Shown: positions 36,141-45,024 of the stretch, in pieces | How positions within the stretch are numbered: the first letter of the stretch is position 1 | How the letters are laid out: each line of letters begins with the position of its first letter | NCBI RefSeq assembly: GCF_016586165.1 | Contig: NZ_BCPR01000004.1 | Span: 52,391-116,390, forward strand | Origin: Dyella sp. EPa41 | Lineage (GTDB): Bacteria; Pseudomonadota; Gammaproteobacteria; Xanthomonadales; Rhodanobacteraceae | Direction of reading: 5' to 3' | DNA: 64,000 nucleotides | Notes under the pieces: model-generated | The model's input: only the letters and a program-made list of their open reading frames with translations | What the model was told of the DNA's origin: nothing | Database searches by the model: none | Translations under genes and position numbers: made by a program

Positions 36141-36989
36141 ATGCGTATCGAGCAACTCACCTGCAACATCGGCGCCGAACTGTTCGACGTCAATCTCGCC
36201 GATGCCGTCCACGACGACGACCTGTTCGGGGAGATCAAGGCCGCGCTTCTCAAGCACCGCGTGCTCTTCCTGCGCGACCAGGACATCAGTCGCCAGGAGC
36301 ACGTGGCCTTCGCGCGCCGCTTCGGCGAGCTGGAAGACCATCCGGTGGCGCCCAGCCACCCGGATGCACCAGGCCTGGTGCAGATCTACAAGACGCCCGA
36401 CGCGCCGATCGAGCGCTACGAGAATGCCTGGCACACCGACGCCACCTGGCGCGCCGTGCCCCCGATGGGGTGCGTGCTGCGTTGCGTGGAGTGCCCGCCG
36501 GTGGGCGGCGACACCATGTGGGTCAACATGGTGAGCGCCTACGACATGCTGCCGGCCCACATCAAGAAGCAGATTTCCGGCCTGTATGCGCGCCACAGCA
36601 TCGAAGCCTCGTTCGGCGCCGCCATGCCGATCGAGCGGCGCCATGCGCTGAAGGCGCAATACCCCGATGCGGAGCATCCCGTGGTGCGCACGCATCCGGA
36701 AACGGGCGAGAAGATCCTGTTCGTGAATGCATTCACCACGCACTTCACCAACTTCCACACGAAGGACAATGTGTGCTTCGGCCAGGACGCCAATCCGGGC
36801 GCGAGCCACCTCCTGAGCTACCTGATCAGCCAGGCCTGCATCCCTGAATTCCAGGTGCGCTGGCGCTGGAGCAAGAACAGCGTCGCCATCTGGGACAACC
36901 GCTCCACGCAGCACTACGCGGTCATGGACTACCCGCCCTGCCATCGAAAGATGGAGCGCGCTGGCATCGTCGGCGACGCCACGTTCTGA
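36141..36989 (+). CDS. TauD/TfdA-family Fe(II)/2-oxoglutarate dioxygenase
   Basis: A 282-residue dioxygenase with the HxD motif in NAWHTDATWR, a substrate loop (GGDTMWVNM) and the distal His and Arg in IWDNRSTQHYAVMDYP. It is coded eight bases after the quinone reductase. It would hydroxylate an organic acid or sulfonate; family members act on taurine, phenoxyacetates and others. The nearby BKACE and MFS suggest a catabolic route. Confidence 0.9.
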   Translation: MRIEQLTCNIGAELFDVNLADAVHDDDLFGEIKAALLKHRVLFLRDQDISRQEHVAFARRFGELEDHPVAPSHPDAPGLVQIYKTPDAPIERYENAWHTDATWRAVPPMGCVLRCVECPPVGGDTMWVNMVSAYDMLPAHIKKQISGLYARHSIEASFGAAMPIERRHALKAQYPDAEHPVVRTHPETGEKILFVNAFTTHFTNFHTKDNVCFGQDANPGASHLLSYLISQACIPEFQVRWRWSKNSVAIWDNRSTQHYAVMDYPPCHRKMERAGIVGDATF

Positions 36990-37025
36990 ACCCAGACCAT
37001 CCACCACAGAGCAACAGGACAAGCC

Positions 37026-38084
37026 ATGAACTTCCTCGACGGTTCGCTGTTTCCCGAGTACCAGGACAAGCTGGTCATCACCGCCGCGCCCTACGGTCCC
37101 GAGTGGATCCCTTCGGATTTCCCGGAAGACATCCCGGTCACCATGGAGGAGCAGATCCAGAAAGCGGTCGACTGCTACAACGCCGGCGCCAGCGTGCTGC
37201 ACCTGCACGTGCGCGAGCTGGACGGCAAGGGTTCCAAGCGCCTGTCGATGTTCAACGAGCTGATTGCCGGCGTGCGCAAGGCGGTGCCGGACATGGTCAT
37301 CCAGGTCGGCGGCTCGATCTCCTTCGCCCCCGAAAACGACGGCGCGAGCGCCAAGTGGCTGAAGGACGACACTCGCCACATGCTGGCCGAGCTCGATCCC
37401 AAGCCGGACCAGGTGACCGTCACCGTCAACACGGTGCAGATGAACATCGTCGAGCAGATGGAGATGGCGGACATTGCCGGCACCTCGCTGGCCGAAGCGC
37501 CGACCTACCAGGCGTATCGCGAGATGATCGTGCCGTCAGGCCCGGGCTTCATCGAAGAGCACATCAGGCGATTGACCGCCGCCGGCATCCAGAGCGCCTT
37601 CCAGTTCTACAACATCAACAGCTACGAGACGGTGGAGCGGCTGATACGGCGCGGCGTCTACAAGGGCCCCCTCGTGTGCAACTGGGTGGCGATCGGCGGC
37701 GGCATGGATCAGCCCACCATCTACAGCCTGGCCAACTTCCTGCGCGCCATGCCGGACGGCGTCATGCTGACGGTGGAAAGCAGCATGCGCAACGTGCTCC
37801 CCATCAACATGATGGGCATCGCCATGGGCCTGCACGTGCGCTGCGGCATCGAAGACAACCTGTGGAACCAGTCGCGCACCGCCAAGATGACGACGGTCGA
37901 GCAGATCGAGCAGCTGGTGCGCATTTCGCGCGAGTTCGGCCGCGAGGTCGCCAACGGCAAGGAGGCGCGCGAGATCCTGAAGATCGGCGTGTTCTACGAC
38001 ACCATCGAAGAGACCTTGGCCGCCAACGGCTTTTCGCCCAACCGCAAGCAGGCAAAGCCGGGGCTCGCCGAGCTCGCCGCCTGA
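37026..38084 (+). CDS. BKACE family (3-keto-5-aminohexanoate cleavage enzyme-like)
   Basis: A 352-residue DUF849/BKACE TIM barrel. Zinc-ligand His residues lie in SVLHLHVRELDG and in GLHVRCGIEDNLWNQ near the C-terminus. These enzymes condense a beta-keto acid with acetyl-CoA and cleave it to acetoacetate plus a CoA ester. The substrate differs widely within the family and cannot be read here. The gene lies between the dioxygenase and the MFS gene. Confidence 0.88.
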   Translation: MNFLDGSLFPEYQDKLVITAAPYGPEWIPSDFPEDIPVTMEEQIQKAVDCYNAGASVLHLHVRELDGKGSKRLSMFNELIAGVRKAVPDMVIQVGGSISFAPENDGASAKWLKDDTRHMLAELDPKPDQVTVTVNTVQMNIVEQMEMADIAGTSLAEAPTYQAYREMIVPSGPGFIEEHIRRLTAAGIQSAFQFYNINSYETVERLIRRGVYKGPLVCNWVAIGGGMDQPTIYSLANFLRAMPDGVMLTVESSMRNVLPINMMGIAMGLHVRCGIEDNLWNQSRTAKMTTVEQIEQLVRISREFGREVANGKEAREILKIGVFYDTIEETLAANGFSPNRKQAKPGLAELAA

Positions 38085-38199
38085 GTCGTAACGGCCATCG
38101 CACCGGAGCCGTTGGCGCTCCGCGTGACGGGCCAAAGCGCGACAGATGCCGTCGCGCCACCACAGCCGGCATCGGGCCGGCGAGGAGACCGCTTTGGGA

Positions 38200-39516
38200 A
38201 TGCACTACGCCGAGGCAACCACACTCGACACACCCGCCACCTCCATGGCAACGCCGCGCGCCTATGCCTGGGTCGTGTTCGCGCTCACGTTCGGGCTGCT
38301 GCTGTCGGACTACATGTCGCGCCAGGTACTCAATGCGGTCTTCCCCCTGCTCAAGGCCGAATGGGGTCTTTCGGACACCCAGCTGGGATCGCTTTCCGGC
38401 ATCGTCGCCTTGCTGGTCGGCGTGCTCACGTTTCCGTTGTCCGTCATCGCGGATCGCTGGGGGCGCGTGCGCAGCATTCTCCTGATGGCCATGTTATGGA
38501 GCGTGGCAACGCTCGCCTGCGGCATCGCCACCAATTACGGCCAGATGCTGGCGGCGCGCTTCTTCGTCGGTCTCGGCGAGGCCGCCTACGGCAGCGTCGG
38601 CATCGCGCTGATCATCAGCATCTTCCCGGCCTATCTGCGCTCCACGCTCACCGGCGCGTTCATGGCCGGCGGCGCGTTCGGTTCGGTGGTCGGCATGGCG
38701 CTCGGTGGCGTCTTCGCCGCCCGGTTCGGCTGGCGCTCGGCGTTCGTCGCCATGGCGGTCTTTGGCGTCGCGCTGGTGATCACCTATGCCTTGACCGTCA
38801 ACGAGCAGCGGCTGCGTGGCAGCGACGCTGCCGCCATGGAACTGCGCCACGGCCGTCCCGGCTTCAGCATGTCCCTGCGCAACATGTTCGCCGGGCTTTT
38901 TTCGACGACCTCGGTGATATGCGCCTATGTCGGCAGCGGCCTGCAGTTGTTCATCATGGCCGCCGTCATCGCGTGGATGCCCAGCTACCTCAATCGTTAC
39001 TACGCGATGGCGCCCGACAAGGCAGGCGTCACCGCCGCTATGTTCGTACTGATCGGCGCGATCGGCATGGTGATCTGCGGCGTGGCCACGGACCGCATCT
39101 GCCGCCATTCGCCACCGCGCAAGCTGGCCATGGCGATGGCCTATTGCCTCACCACCGCGCTCGTCCTCGGCATCGCCTTTCAGTTGCAGCCCGGCGTCGC
39201 GCAGCTTGCTGTCATCGGCATGGGCATGTTCCTTGCCGCCGGCACCTCCGGGCCGGCCGGCGCCATGGTCGCCAACCTCACGCCGACACCGATTCACGCC
39301 ACGGCGTTTGCCACGCTCACGCTCGCCAACAACCTGCTGGGCCTCGCGCCAGGGCCGCTGCTGACCGGCATCCTGGCCGACCAGGTCGGGCTGATGGACG
39401 CGTTCAAGCTGGTCCCGTTCATGGCGCTGTTCGCTGCGTTCGCCTTCTGGATCGGCCGGCGCCATTACGCGCAGGACATCGCCCGCGTGCAGGCACGGGC
39501 GCTCGCTGAAGCGTGA
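38200..39516 (+). CDS. MFS transporter
   Basis: A 438-residue, 12-helix MFS permease. Motif A reads GVLTFPLSVIADRWGRVRS. Aromatic-acid/H+ or sialate-type relatives are likely. ATG 38200 lies downstream of GGAG with fair spacing; the frame extends to 38146. It overlaps the next gene and lies in the catabolic operon, so it may import the pathway substrate. Confidence 0.83.
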   Translation: MHYAEATTLDTPATSMATPRAYAWVVFALTFGLLLSDYMSRQVLNAVFPLLKAEWGLSDTQLGSLSGIVALLVGVLTFPLSVIADRWGRVRSILLMAMLWSVATLACGIATNYGQMLAARFFVGLGEAAYGSVGIALIISIFPAYLRSTLTGAFMAGGAFGSVVGMALGGVFAARFGWRSAFVAMAVFGVALVITYALTVNEQRLRGSDAAAMELRHGRPGFSMSLRNMFAGLFSTTSVICAYVGSGLQLFIMAAVIAWMPSYLNRYYAMAPDKAGVTAAMFVLIGAIGMVICGVATDRICRHSPPRKLAMAMAYCLTTALVLGIAFQLQPGVAQLAVIGMGMFLAAGTSGPAGAMVANLTPTPIHATAFATLTLANNLLGLAPGPLLTGILADQVGLMDAFKLVPFMALFAAFAFWIGRRHYAQDIARVQARALAEA

Positions 39517-40100
39517 GCCCTCCGGACAACGACGAGATGGATACACCCGTGACGAGTCCCACCATCCTGATGGTTCCCGGCCTGCGCGACCACGTCGCCG
39601 AACACTGGCAGACACTGCTTGAAGCCAAGTTGCCCAACGCACGATCCGTGCCGCCGCTGGAGCTCGACAAGCTGAGCCGTGCCGCGCGCGTCAGTGCGCT
39701 CGACGAGGCGCTTGCCGCCATCGATGGCCCGGTGATCCTGGTTGCCCACAGTGCCGGCGTGATGATCACGGCGCATTGGGCCCGCGCGCACCAACGGCCC
39801 ATCCATGGTGCGCTGCTGGTGACGCCGGCCGACCTGGAGTCGCCGATGCCGCAAGGCTATCCGGCCACGGATGTCCTGCGTGACAACGGTTGGTTGCCCA
39901 TCCCACGCGAGCGCCTGCCCTTTCCCTCCATCCTCGCCTCCAGCGAGAACGACCCGCTATGCAATGCCCAGCGTGCGACCGAACTGGCGAAAAGCTGGGG
40001 AAGCCTCATCGTCGATCTCGGCAAGGTCGGTCATCTCAACCCGGCAGCCGGTTACGGCCCGTGGCCACAGGCTGAAGCGCTGATCGAATCGTTGCGATGA
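39513..40100 (+). CDS. RBBP9/YdeN-type serine hydrolase
   Basis: A 195-residue small alpha/beta hydrolase. The nucleophile Ser lies in ILVAHSAGVMITAHWA, with an Asp in SENDPLCN and a His in GKVGHLNPAAGYGPW. The GTG at 39513 overlaps the MFS stop; an ATG at 39537 is the alternative. The YdeN group contains small esterases with little known about substrate. Confidence 0.82.
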   Translation: MSPPDNDEMDTPVTSPTILMVPGLRDHVAEHWQTLLEAKLPNARSVPPLELDKLSRAARVSALDEALAAIDGPVILVAHSAGVMITAHWARAHQRPIHGALLVTPADLESPMPQGYPATDVLRDNGWLPIPRERLPFPSILASSENDPLCNAQRATELAKSWGSLIVDLGKVGHLNPAAGYGPWPQAEALIESLR

Positions 40101-40774
40101 TCGGACGGTCATCGGAAAGCCGCCGACGCATCGAGATCGACTTCTACTTCGATCTGGTCTGCCCGTGGTGCCTGATCGGCAAGCGCCGGCTCGAAAGCGC
40201 CATCGACCTCATCGCGCTGGCCTACGCCGACGTGGATGTCGCCATCCACTGGAAGTCGCTGCCGCTGCTTCCCGCACTGCCGGCCGAGGGCGTGCCATAC
40301 GGCGCGTTCTATCTCCATCGGCTGGGCAGCGCGGCGGCGGTAGCGGTGCGCCGACGACAGATACGCGAAGAAGGCCTGGCCGCCGGCGTGGCGTTCTGCT
40401 TCGAACGGATCGAGCGCATGCCCAACACCTTGGCGGCGCACCAGTTGGTCGCGCTTGCTGGCGAGACAGGCGGCCCAAGGCTGCAGGCTTCAGTGATCGA
40501 AGCGCTGTTCGACGCCTACTTTCTCCGCGGTGAGGACCTTGGTGACATTCCGTTGCTCGCCACGATCGGCGAGGCGCATGGCATCGAGCACGCCATCAGC
40601 ATGGCCCGTCTGGAGCACGCCATGCGTGAGGCACCGCTGGAACGCTGGCAGTCGGAAGCCCGGCGCCTGGGAATTTCGGGCGTGCCATCCATCGTGAACG
40701 AGGGGCGGGTACTGCAGGGCGCGCTGCCACCGGGTCAGCTCGCCAAAGCCTTGCTGGACGCCTTGCCTGCCTGA
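40097..40774 (+). CDS. DsbA-like oxidoreductase (FrnE/2-hydroxychromene-type)
   Basis: A 225-residue thioredoxin-fold protein with an active-site CPWC in YFDLVCPWCLIGKRRL and the cis-Pro loop GISGVPSIV. It matches FrnE and GST-kappa-like enzymes. No leader is seen, so it is cytoplasmic. It overlaps the hydrolase stop (ATGA) and ends the operon; no clear terminator was found after it. Confidence 0.88.
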   Translation: MIGRSSESRRRIEIDFYFDLVCPWCLIGKRRLESAIDLIALAYADVDVAIHWKSLPLLPALPAEGVPYGAFYLHRLGSAAAVAVRRRQIREEGLAAGVAFCFERIERMPNTLAAHQLVALAGETGGPRLQASVIEALFDAYFLRGEDLGDIPLLATIGEAHGIEHAISMARLEHAMREAPLERWQSEARRLGISGVPSIVNEGRVLQGALPPGQLAKALLDALPA

Positions 40775-41294
40775 TCAGGCGCAGCGCCCATGACCGCGCA
40801 GGGATGCACTCGATCCACGCCGGTGCACACGTGGCGGAGCCCTGCCAGCTGCGTCCACGTGCCTCGCGCCAAACCCACGAAGCGAGTGCGCAGCGCTGTG
40901 CGTCTCGCTCTGCATGCGCGTCGCTTCTTGCCTCCCCCATCGGGTTGGGGGGGGTCTTCAAGAGAGGGGCACAACACTCTCGTCCAACCGGAGTCACGCC
41001 GACGGCGATGCAGTCGGCGGCGATGACGCCCCGTTGCGGCCCAGCCGCGCAGATAGCGCGAGTGCGGAGCTGCCGGACCGGGATGGTTTCGTGGGCATGA
41101 ATCGCTGCGCCGCCGGGAACACCTTCCGGCGCGGATGGCGACACATGCCTGCAGGTGGATCAACAACAACGAGGTCGTACGGGGCCATGGCCCCATGCGT
41201 CAGCCCTCGTGCCGCTCGCGATGTTCGGGCCGCACCGGGAGGCGACACGCACGGCGTGACGACCAGAACGGCACACATGGGGGAGGAGTACGGC
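40775..41294. promoter_or_regulatory. Control region upstream of the DUF1302 gene
   Basis: The 520 bases contain no gene that I support. The element at 40931-40959 reads C5, ATCGGGTT, then G8, then TCTTC, resembling those at 33779 and (reverse) 30834. It lies 336 bases before the DUF1302 start. A smaller G-rich run follows at 40962-40969. Confidence 0.45.
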
Positions 41295-43106
41295 ATGAAG
41301 AACGTTTATGGGGCGAACAGGCGCCGAAGCGGGACGACCATTCGCGTGATGGCATGGGCGGTGGCCGCGGCGCTTGGCACCTCGGGAGCTGTGCATGCGA
41401 CGGAGATCGACACCGGCAATCCGGACATCTCGATCCGCTGGGACAACACCGTTCGCTACAACCTCGGTCATCGCGCGCATTCGCAGGACCAGTCGATCCT
41501 CAACAGCCCGAACAATGACGATGGCGACCGCAACTTCGGCAACCACTCCATCGTCACCAACCGCCTGGACGTGGTGAGCGAGTTCGACTTCGTCTACAAG
41601 AAGAACTACGGCTTCCGCGTGAGCGCCAACGGCTGGTACGACCAGGCGTACAGCTCGCTGGACAACACGCACGTCAGCTCGTCCAACCATATCGTCAATG
41701 GCAAGCCCGCACTCGGCCTGCCCAATTACACCGAGCGCTATTTCGAAGGCCCGTCGGGCCAGTTGCTCGATGCCTTCGCCTTCGCCAACTTCGACATCGG
41801 CGGGGTGAACGTCAACACCAAGGCGGGTCGCTACGACCTGTTCTGGGGCGAGGCCCTGCTCAACCCGATCCACTCGCTGAGCTATGGCCAGTCACCGCTG
41901 GACATCGGCAAGCTGCTCACCGTGCCCGGCGCCACCGCGAAGGAGCTGTTCCGTCCGCGCACGCAGGTGTCGGCGCAGGTCCAGGCCACGCCCACCCTTT
42001 CGTTCGAAGGCCAGTACTATCTTCGCTGGGAGCAGGTGTATTACCCCGAATCGGGCTCCTACATGGACCCCAATGACGCGGTGTTGAAGGGCGGCCAGTC
42101 GATCTACATCAACCCGACCCAGCGCGCGCTGCGCGGCCAGGACATCACCCCGCAGGATCACGGCGACTGGGGCCTGGCGATGCACTGGAGCCCGGAGGCC
42201 ATCGATTCCACCATCGGCCTCTACTACCGCAACACGTCCGACATCCAGCCGCAATTCATGCTGGCGCCGGCCGTGGCGCCCAACGTGCCCGCCGCGGCCT
42301 GCAAGGCGCTCGGTTACAAGTCGCTCACGCCGACCATCTGCTACATCAACCCGTCGATGGCCACCGTGCCGCAGGTGCTGGCCGGCAATGTCGGCAAGTA
42401 CATGGCCACCTACGCCGATGGCATCGACATCTACGGCGCGAGCTTCGCCAAGCAGATCCTCGGCGTCAGCTTCAGCGCGGAAGTGAACTACCGCCACAAC
42501 ATGCCCCTGGTAAGCATTCCGGTACAGTTGCTGCCCACGCCGCTGGCCAACAAGGTGGTCGGTGCGATCAACACCTTGCCGACGGACGGCAATGTTGCCG
42601 GCGCTCGCGGCGACACCTGGCATGCGGTCACCGATTTCGCCGGTGTCGTGCCGAAGACGCCGCTGTTCGACACCGCCAACTACGTGGTCGAGTTCGTGTG
42701 GAGCCGTTGGGACAAGGTCACGCAGAACCCCAACGCGTTCGAAGGCACCAGCCCCGGTTACACCGGCATCGACAAGCCGACGAAGAACTACACAGGCACG
42801 CAGCTGAGCTTCACGCCGACCTGGTTCCAGGTTTATCCGGGCGTGGACCTGCTGGCGCCGATGACCTACACGATGGGCCTGTCCGGCAATTCGGCTGTCA
42901 CCTTCGGTGGCAACAAGGGCATGGGCAACTTCTCCTTCGGCGTTGGCGCGGACGTGCGCCAGAAGTACCGCTTCGACCTGAAGTACATCGGCTATGTGGG
43001 CCGCCTCGCCGTCAACCAGGCGGGCGTGGTCACCTCCAGTGCCGGCCTTGCCTCGTTGCTGCGCGATCGCAACTACATCGACCTCACGTTCCAGACGACC
43101 TTCTGA
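41295..43106 (+). CDS. DUF1302 family outer-membrane protein
   Basis: A 603-residue exported protein with a long leader (RVMAWAVAAALGTSGAVHA) and alternating polar/hydrophobic strands that end in the aromatic LTFQTTF, an outer-membrane beta-barrel signature. It is DUF1302: SIRWDNTVRYNLGHR, YDLFWGEALLNPIHSLS and YYRNTSDIQPQF. DUF1302 genes are frequently linked to DUF1329, Ycf48-like and RND genes, which here lie 10 kb to the left. GGAGGAG lies just upstream. A hydrophobic-substrate channel is inferred. Confidence 0.86.
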   Translation: MKNVYGANRRRSGTTIRVMAWAVAAALGTSGAVHATEIDTGNPDISIRWDNTVRYNLGHRAHSQDQSILNSPNNDDGDRNFGNHSIVTNRLDVVSEFDFVYKKNYGFRVSANGWYDQAYSSLDNTHVSSSNHIVNGKPALGLPNYTERYFEGPSGQLLDAFAFANFDIGGVNVNTKAGRYDLFWGEALLNPIHSLSYGQSPLDIGKLLTVPGATAKELFRPRTQVSAQVQATPTLSFEGQYYLRWEQVYYPESGSYMDPNDAVLKGGQSIYINPTQRALRGQDITPQDHGDWGLAMHWSPEAIDSTIGLYYRNTSDIQPQFMLAPAVAPNVPAAACKALGYKSLTPTICYINPSMATVPQVLAGNVGKYMATYADGIDIYGASFAKQILGVSFSAEVNYRHNMPLVSIPVQLLPTPLANKVVGAINTLPTDGNVAGARGDTWHAVTDFAGVVPKTPLFDTANYVVEFVWSRWDKVTQNPNAFEGTSPGYTGIDKPTKNYTGTQLSFTPTWFQVYPGVDLLAPMTYTMGLSGNSAVTFGGNKGMGNFSFGVGADVRQKYRFDLKYIGYVGRLAVNQAGVVTSSAGLASLLRDRNYIDLTFQTTF

Positions 43107-43287
43107 CGAGAACACGGCATCGCCGCCGTGCGCGGCGGTGCCGGACGACTTCCCACCGATAAAAACCATTGGCAACTTCACGCGACATCCCACTGAAGCG
43201 TCGCCCTTCCATGAAGGGACGACATGCCAGGCAGGCGGCCACCGCCTGCTTCATGCACATCCCCTGCCCTTTATGCGGAGCACCGCG

Positions 43288-44922
43288 ATGATTGGCCTGA
43301 TGATGCAGCAACCGCTGCTTGTCTCGTCCCTGCTGACCCACGCCGCGCGGCACCATGCCGAGCAGGAGATCGTGTCACGGCGGGTCGAGGGCGACATCCA
43401 TCGTTATCGTTTCACCGACATGGCGGCACGATCGCGCCGTCTCGCCAACGCACTCGCCGCGTTGGACATCCGCCCGGGTGATCGCGTGGCCACGCTCGCA
43501 TGGAACGGCTATCGCCACCTCGAGCTCAACTTCGCCGTGTCCGGCTCCGGCGCCGTGCTGCATACCATCAATCCGCGGCTGCACCTGGATCACATCACCC
43601 ATATCGTCGAGCACGCCGACGACAAGGCCATCTTCTTCGACCTGACGTTCCTCCCCATGATCGAGGCGCTGCGCTCCCGCCTGAGCACGCCGCGCCTGTT
43701 CGTCGCCATGTGCGATGCGGAGCGCCTGCCCGGAAGCGGCGGGATGCTCTGCCATGAAGACCTGATCGACCTCCATGACGACGGCCACGAGTGGCCGTCG
43801 CTGGACGAGAACACGGCCTCTTCGCTCTGCTACACCTCAGGCACGACGGGCAATCCGAAGGGCGTGCTGTACAGCCATCGCTCCACCGTGCTGCACTCGT
43901 ACGCCGGCGCGCTGCCCGATGCGTTCCATTGCTCCGCACGCGACACCATCCTGCCCGTGGTGCCGATGTTCCACGTCAATGCCTGGGGCTTGCCGTTCAT
44001 TGCCTGCATGGTCGGCGCGAAGCTGGTGCTGCCCGGCCCGGCTCTCGACGGCCAGTCGCTGCATGAGCTGATCGAAGCCGAGCAGGTGACGCTGTCTGCC
44101 GGCGTGCCGACGATCTGGCAGGGCCTGCTTGCGCACGTGGCCGGCCGCAGCCACGCCTTTTCCTCGATGAGGCGCACCGTGATCGGCGGCGCGCCGTGCC
44201 CCACGGCCATGGCCGTGCAATTCCAGAAGACGCACCAGGTCGATGTACTGCATGCCTGGGGCATGACCGAGCTGAGTCCGCTGGGCACCGTGTGCAGCTT
44301 CAAGCCCCGGCATCTCGCCCTGCCCGAAGACGAGCGTTACGCCATCCAGGCCAAACAGGGGCGTGCCGTGTTCGGCATCGACATGAAGATCGTCGATGGC
44401 CAGGGCAACGAACTGCCGTGGGACGGCGAGGCGGTCGGCGACCTGATGGTGCGAGGCCCCTGGGTGGCCGCCGGTTATTACGGCGAGTTGTCCACGCCGG
44501 TGCATGCCGACGGCTGGTTTCCCACCGGCGACATGGCGCGCATCGACCGCGACGGCTTCATGCAGATCACCGACCGCAGCAAGGACATGATCAAGTCCGG
44601 CGGCGAGTGGATCAGCTCGATCGACATCGAGAACATCGCCTGTCTTCATCCCGGCGTGGCAAGCGCCACCTGCATCGGCGTGCGCCATCCGAAATGGGAC
44701 GAACGCCCGCTGCTGCTCATCACCCGATCGCCCGGAAGCACGCTGGACAAGGACGAATTGCTGTCGTTCCTCGAAGGCAAGCTGGCGCGCTGGTGGAAGC
44801 CGGACGATGTGATCTTCCTCGGCGGCTTTCCGTTGGGGGCCACTGGCAAGGTGCTGAAAAACAAGCTGCGGGAACAGTACGGCGCGCATTACGCCGGATC
44901 CGGCACCCCTACGCCGGGCTGA
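43288..44922 (+). CDS. Fatty-acid-type acyl-CoA ligase (AMP-binding)
   Basis: A 544-residue adenylate-forming enzyme. The P-loop-like motif is [20 protein letters not shown], followed by [12 protein letters not shown], the [11 protein letters not shown] core and the C-terminal Lys in [13 protein letters not shown]. These mark medium/long-chain acyl-CoA synthetases, with the substrate undetermined. It is on the same strand as the DUF1302 gene 181 bases upstream, so activation of an imported lipid or terpenoid acid is inferred. Confidence 0.9.
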   Translation: MIGLMMQQPLLVSSLLTHAARHHAEQEIVSRRVEGDIHRYRFTDMAARSRRLANALAALDIRPGDRVATLAWNGYRHLELNFAVSGSGAVLHTINPRLHLDHITHIVEHADDKAIFFDLTFLPMIEALRSRLSTPRLFVAMCDAERLPGSGGMLCHEDLIDLHDDGHEWPSLDENTASSLCYTSGTTGNPKGVLYSHRSTVLHSYAGALPDAFHCSARDTILPVVPMFHVNAWGLPFIACMVGAKLVLPGPALDGQSLHELIEAEQVTLSAGVPTIWQGLLAHVAGRSHAFSSMRRTVIGGAPCPTAMAVQFQKTHQVDVLHAWGMTELSPLGTVCSFKPRHLALPEDERYAIQAKQGRAVFGIDMKIVDGQGNELPWDGEAVGDLMVRGPWVAAGYYGELSTPVHADGWFPTGDMARIDRDGFMQITDRSKDMIKSGGEWISSIDIENIACLHPGVASATCIGVRHPKWDERPLLLITRSPGSTLDKDELLSFLEGKLARWWKPDDVIFLGGFPLGATGKVLKNKLREQYGAHYAGSGTPTPG

Positions 44923-45005
44923 CGCGCTGCCGCCCCGGTCGGCAGCGCCGTCCTGCGGCGAAAGGCCCCGCATCTCGCGATTGGATCAAGGCGGGTGTAG
45001 ACTCA

Positions 45006-45024
45006 TTTAATGAGAATGACTCGC
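45006..45024. promoter_or_regulatory. Possible Fur box over the start of the iron permease gene
   Basis: The segment matches 12 of 19 positions of the consensus Fur box and overlaps the ATG. A short CTCAT-TTA-ATGAG inverted repeat lies at 45002. Iron control of the gene is expected from its function. Confidence 0.45.

Noticed and set aside
42994..43287. Upstream extension of the acyl-CoA ligase frame
   Set aside because: It overlaps the end of the DUF1302 gene and lies before the ATG at 43288, which has a GGAG site and the normal family start.
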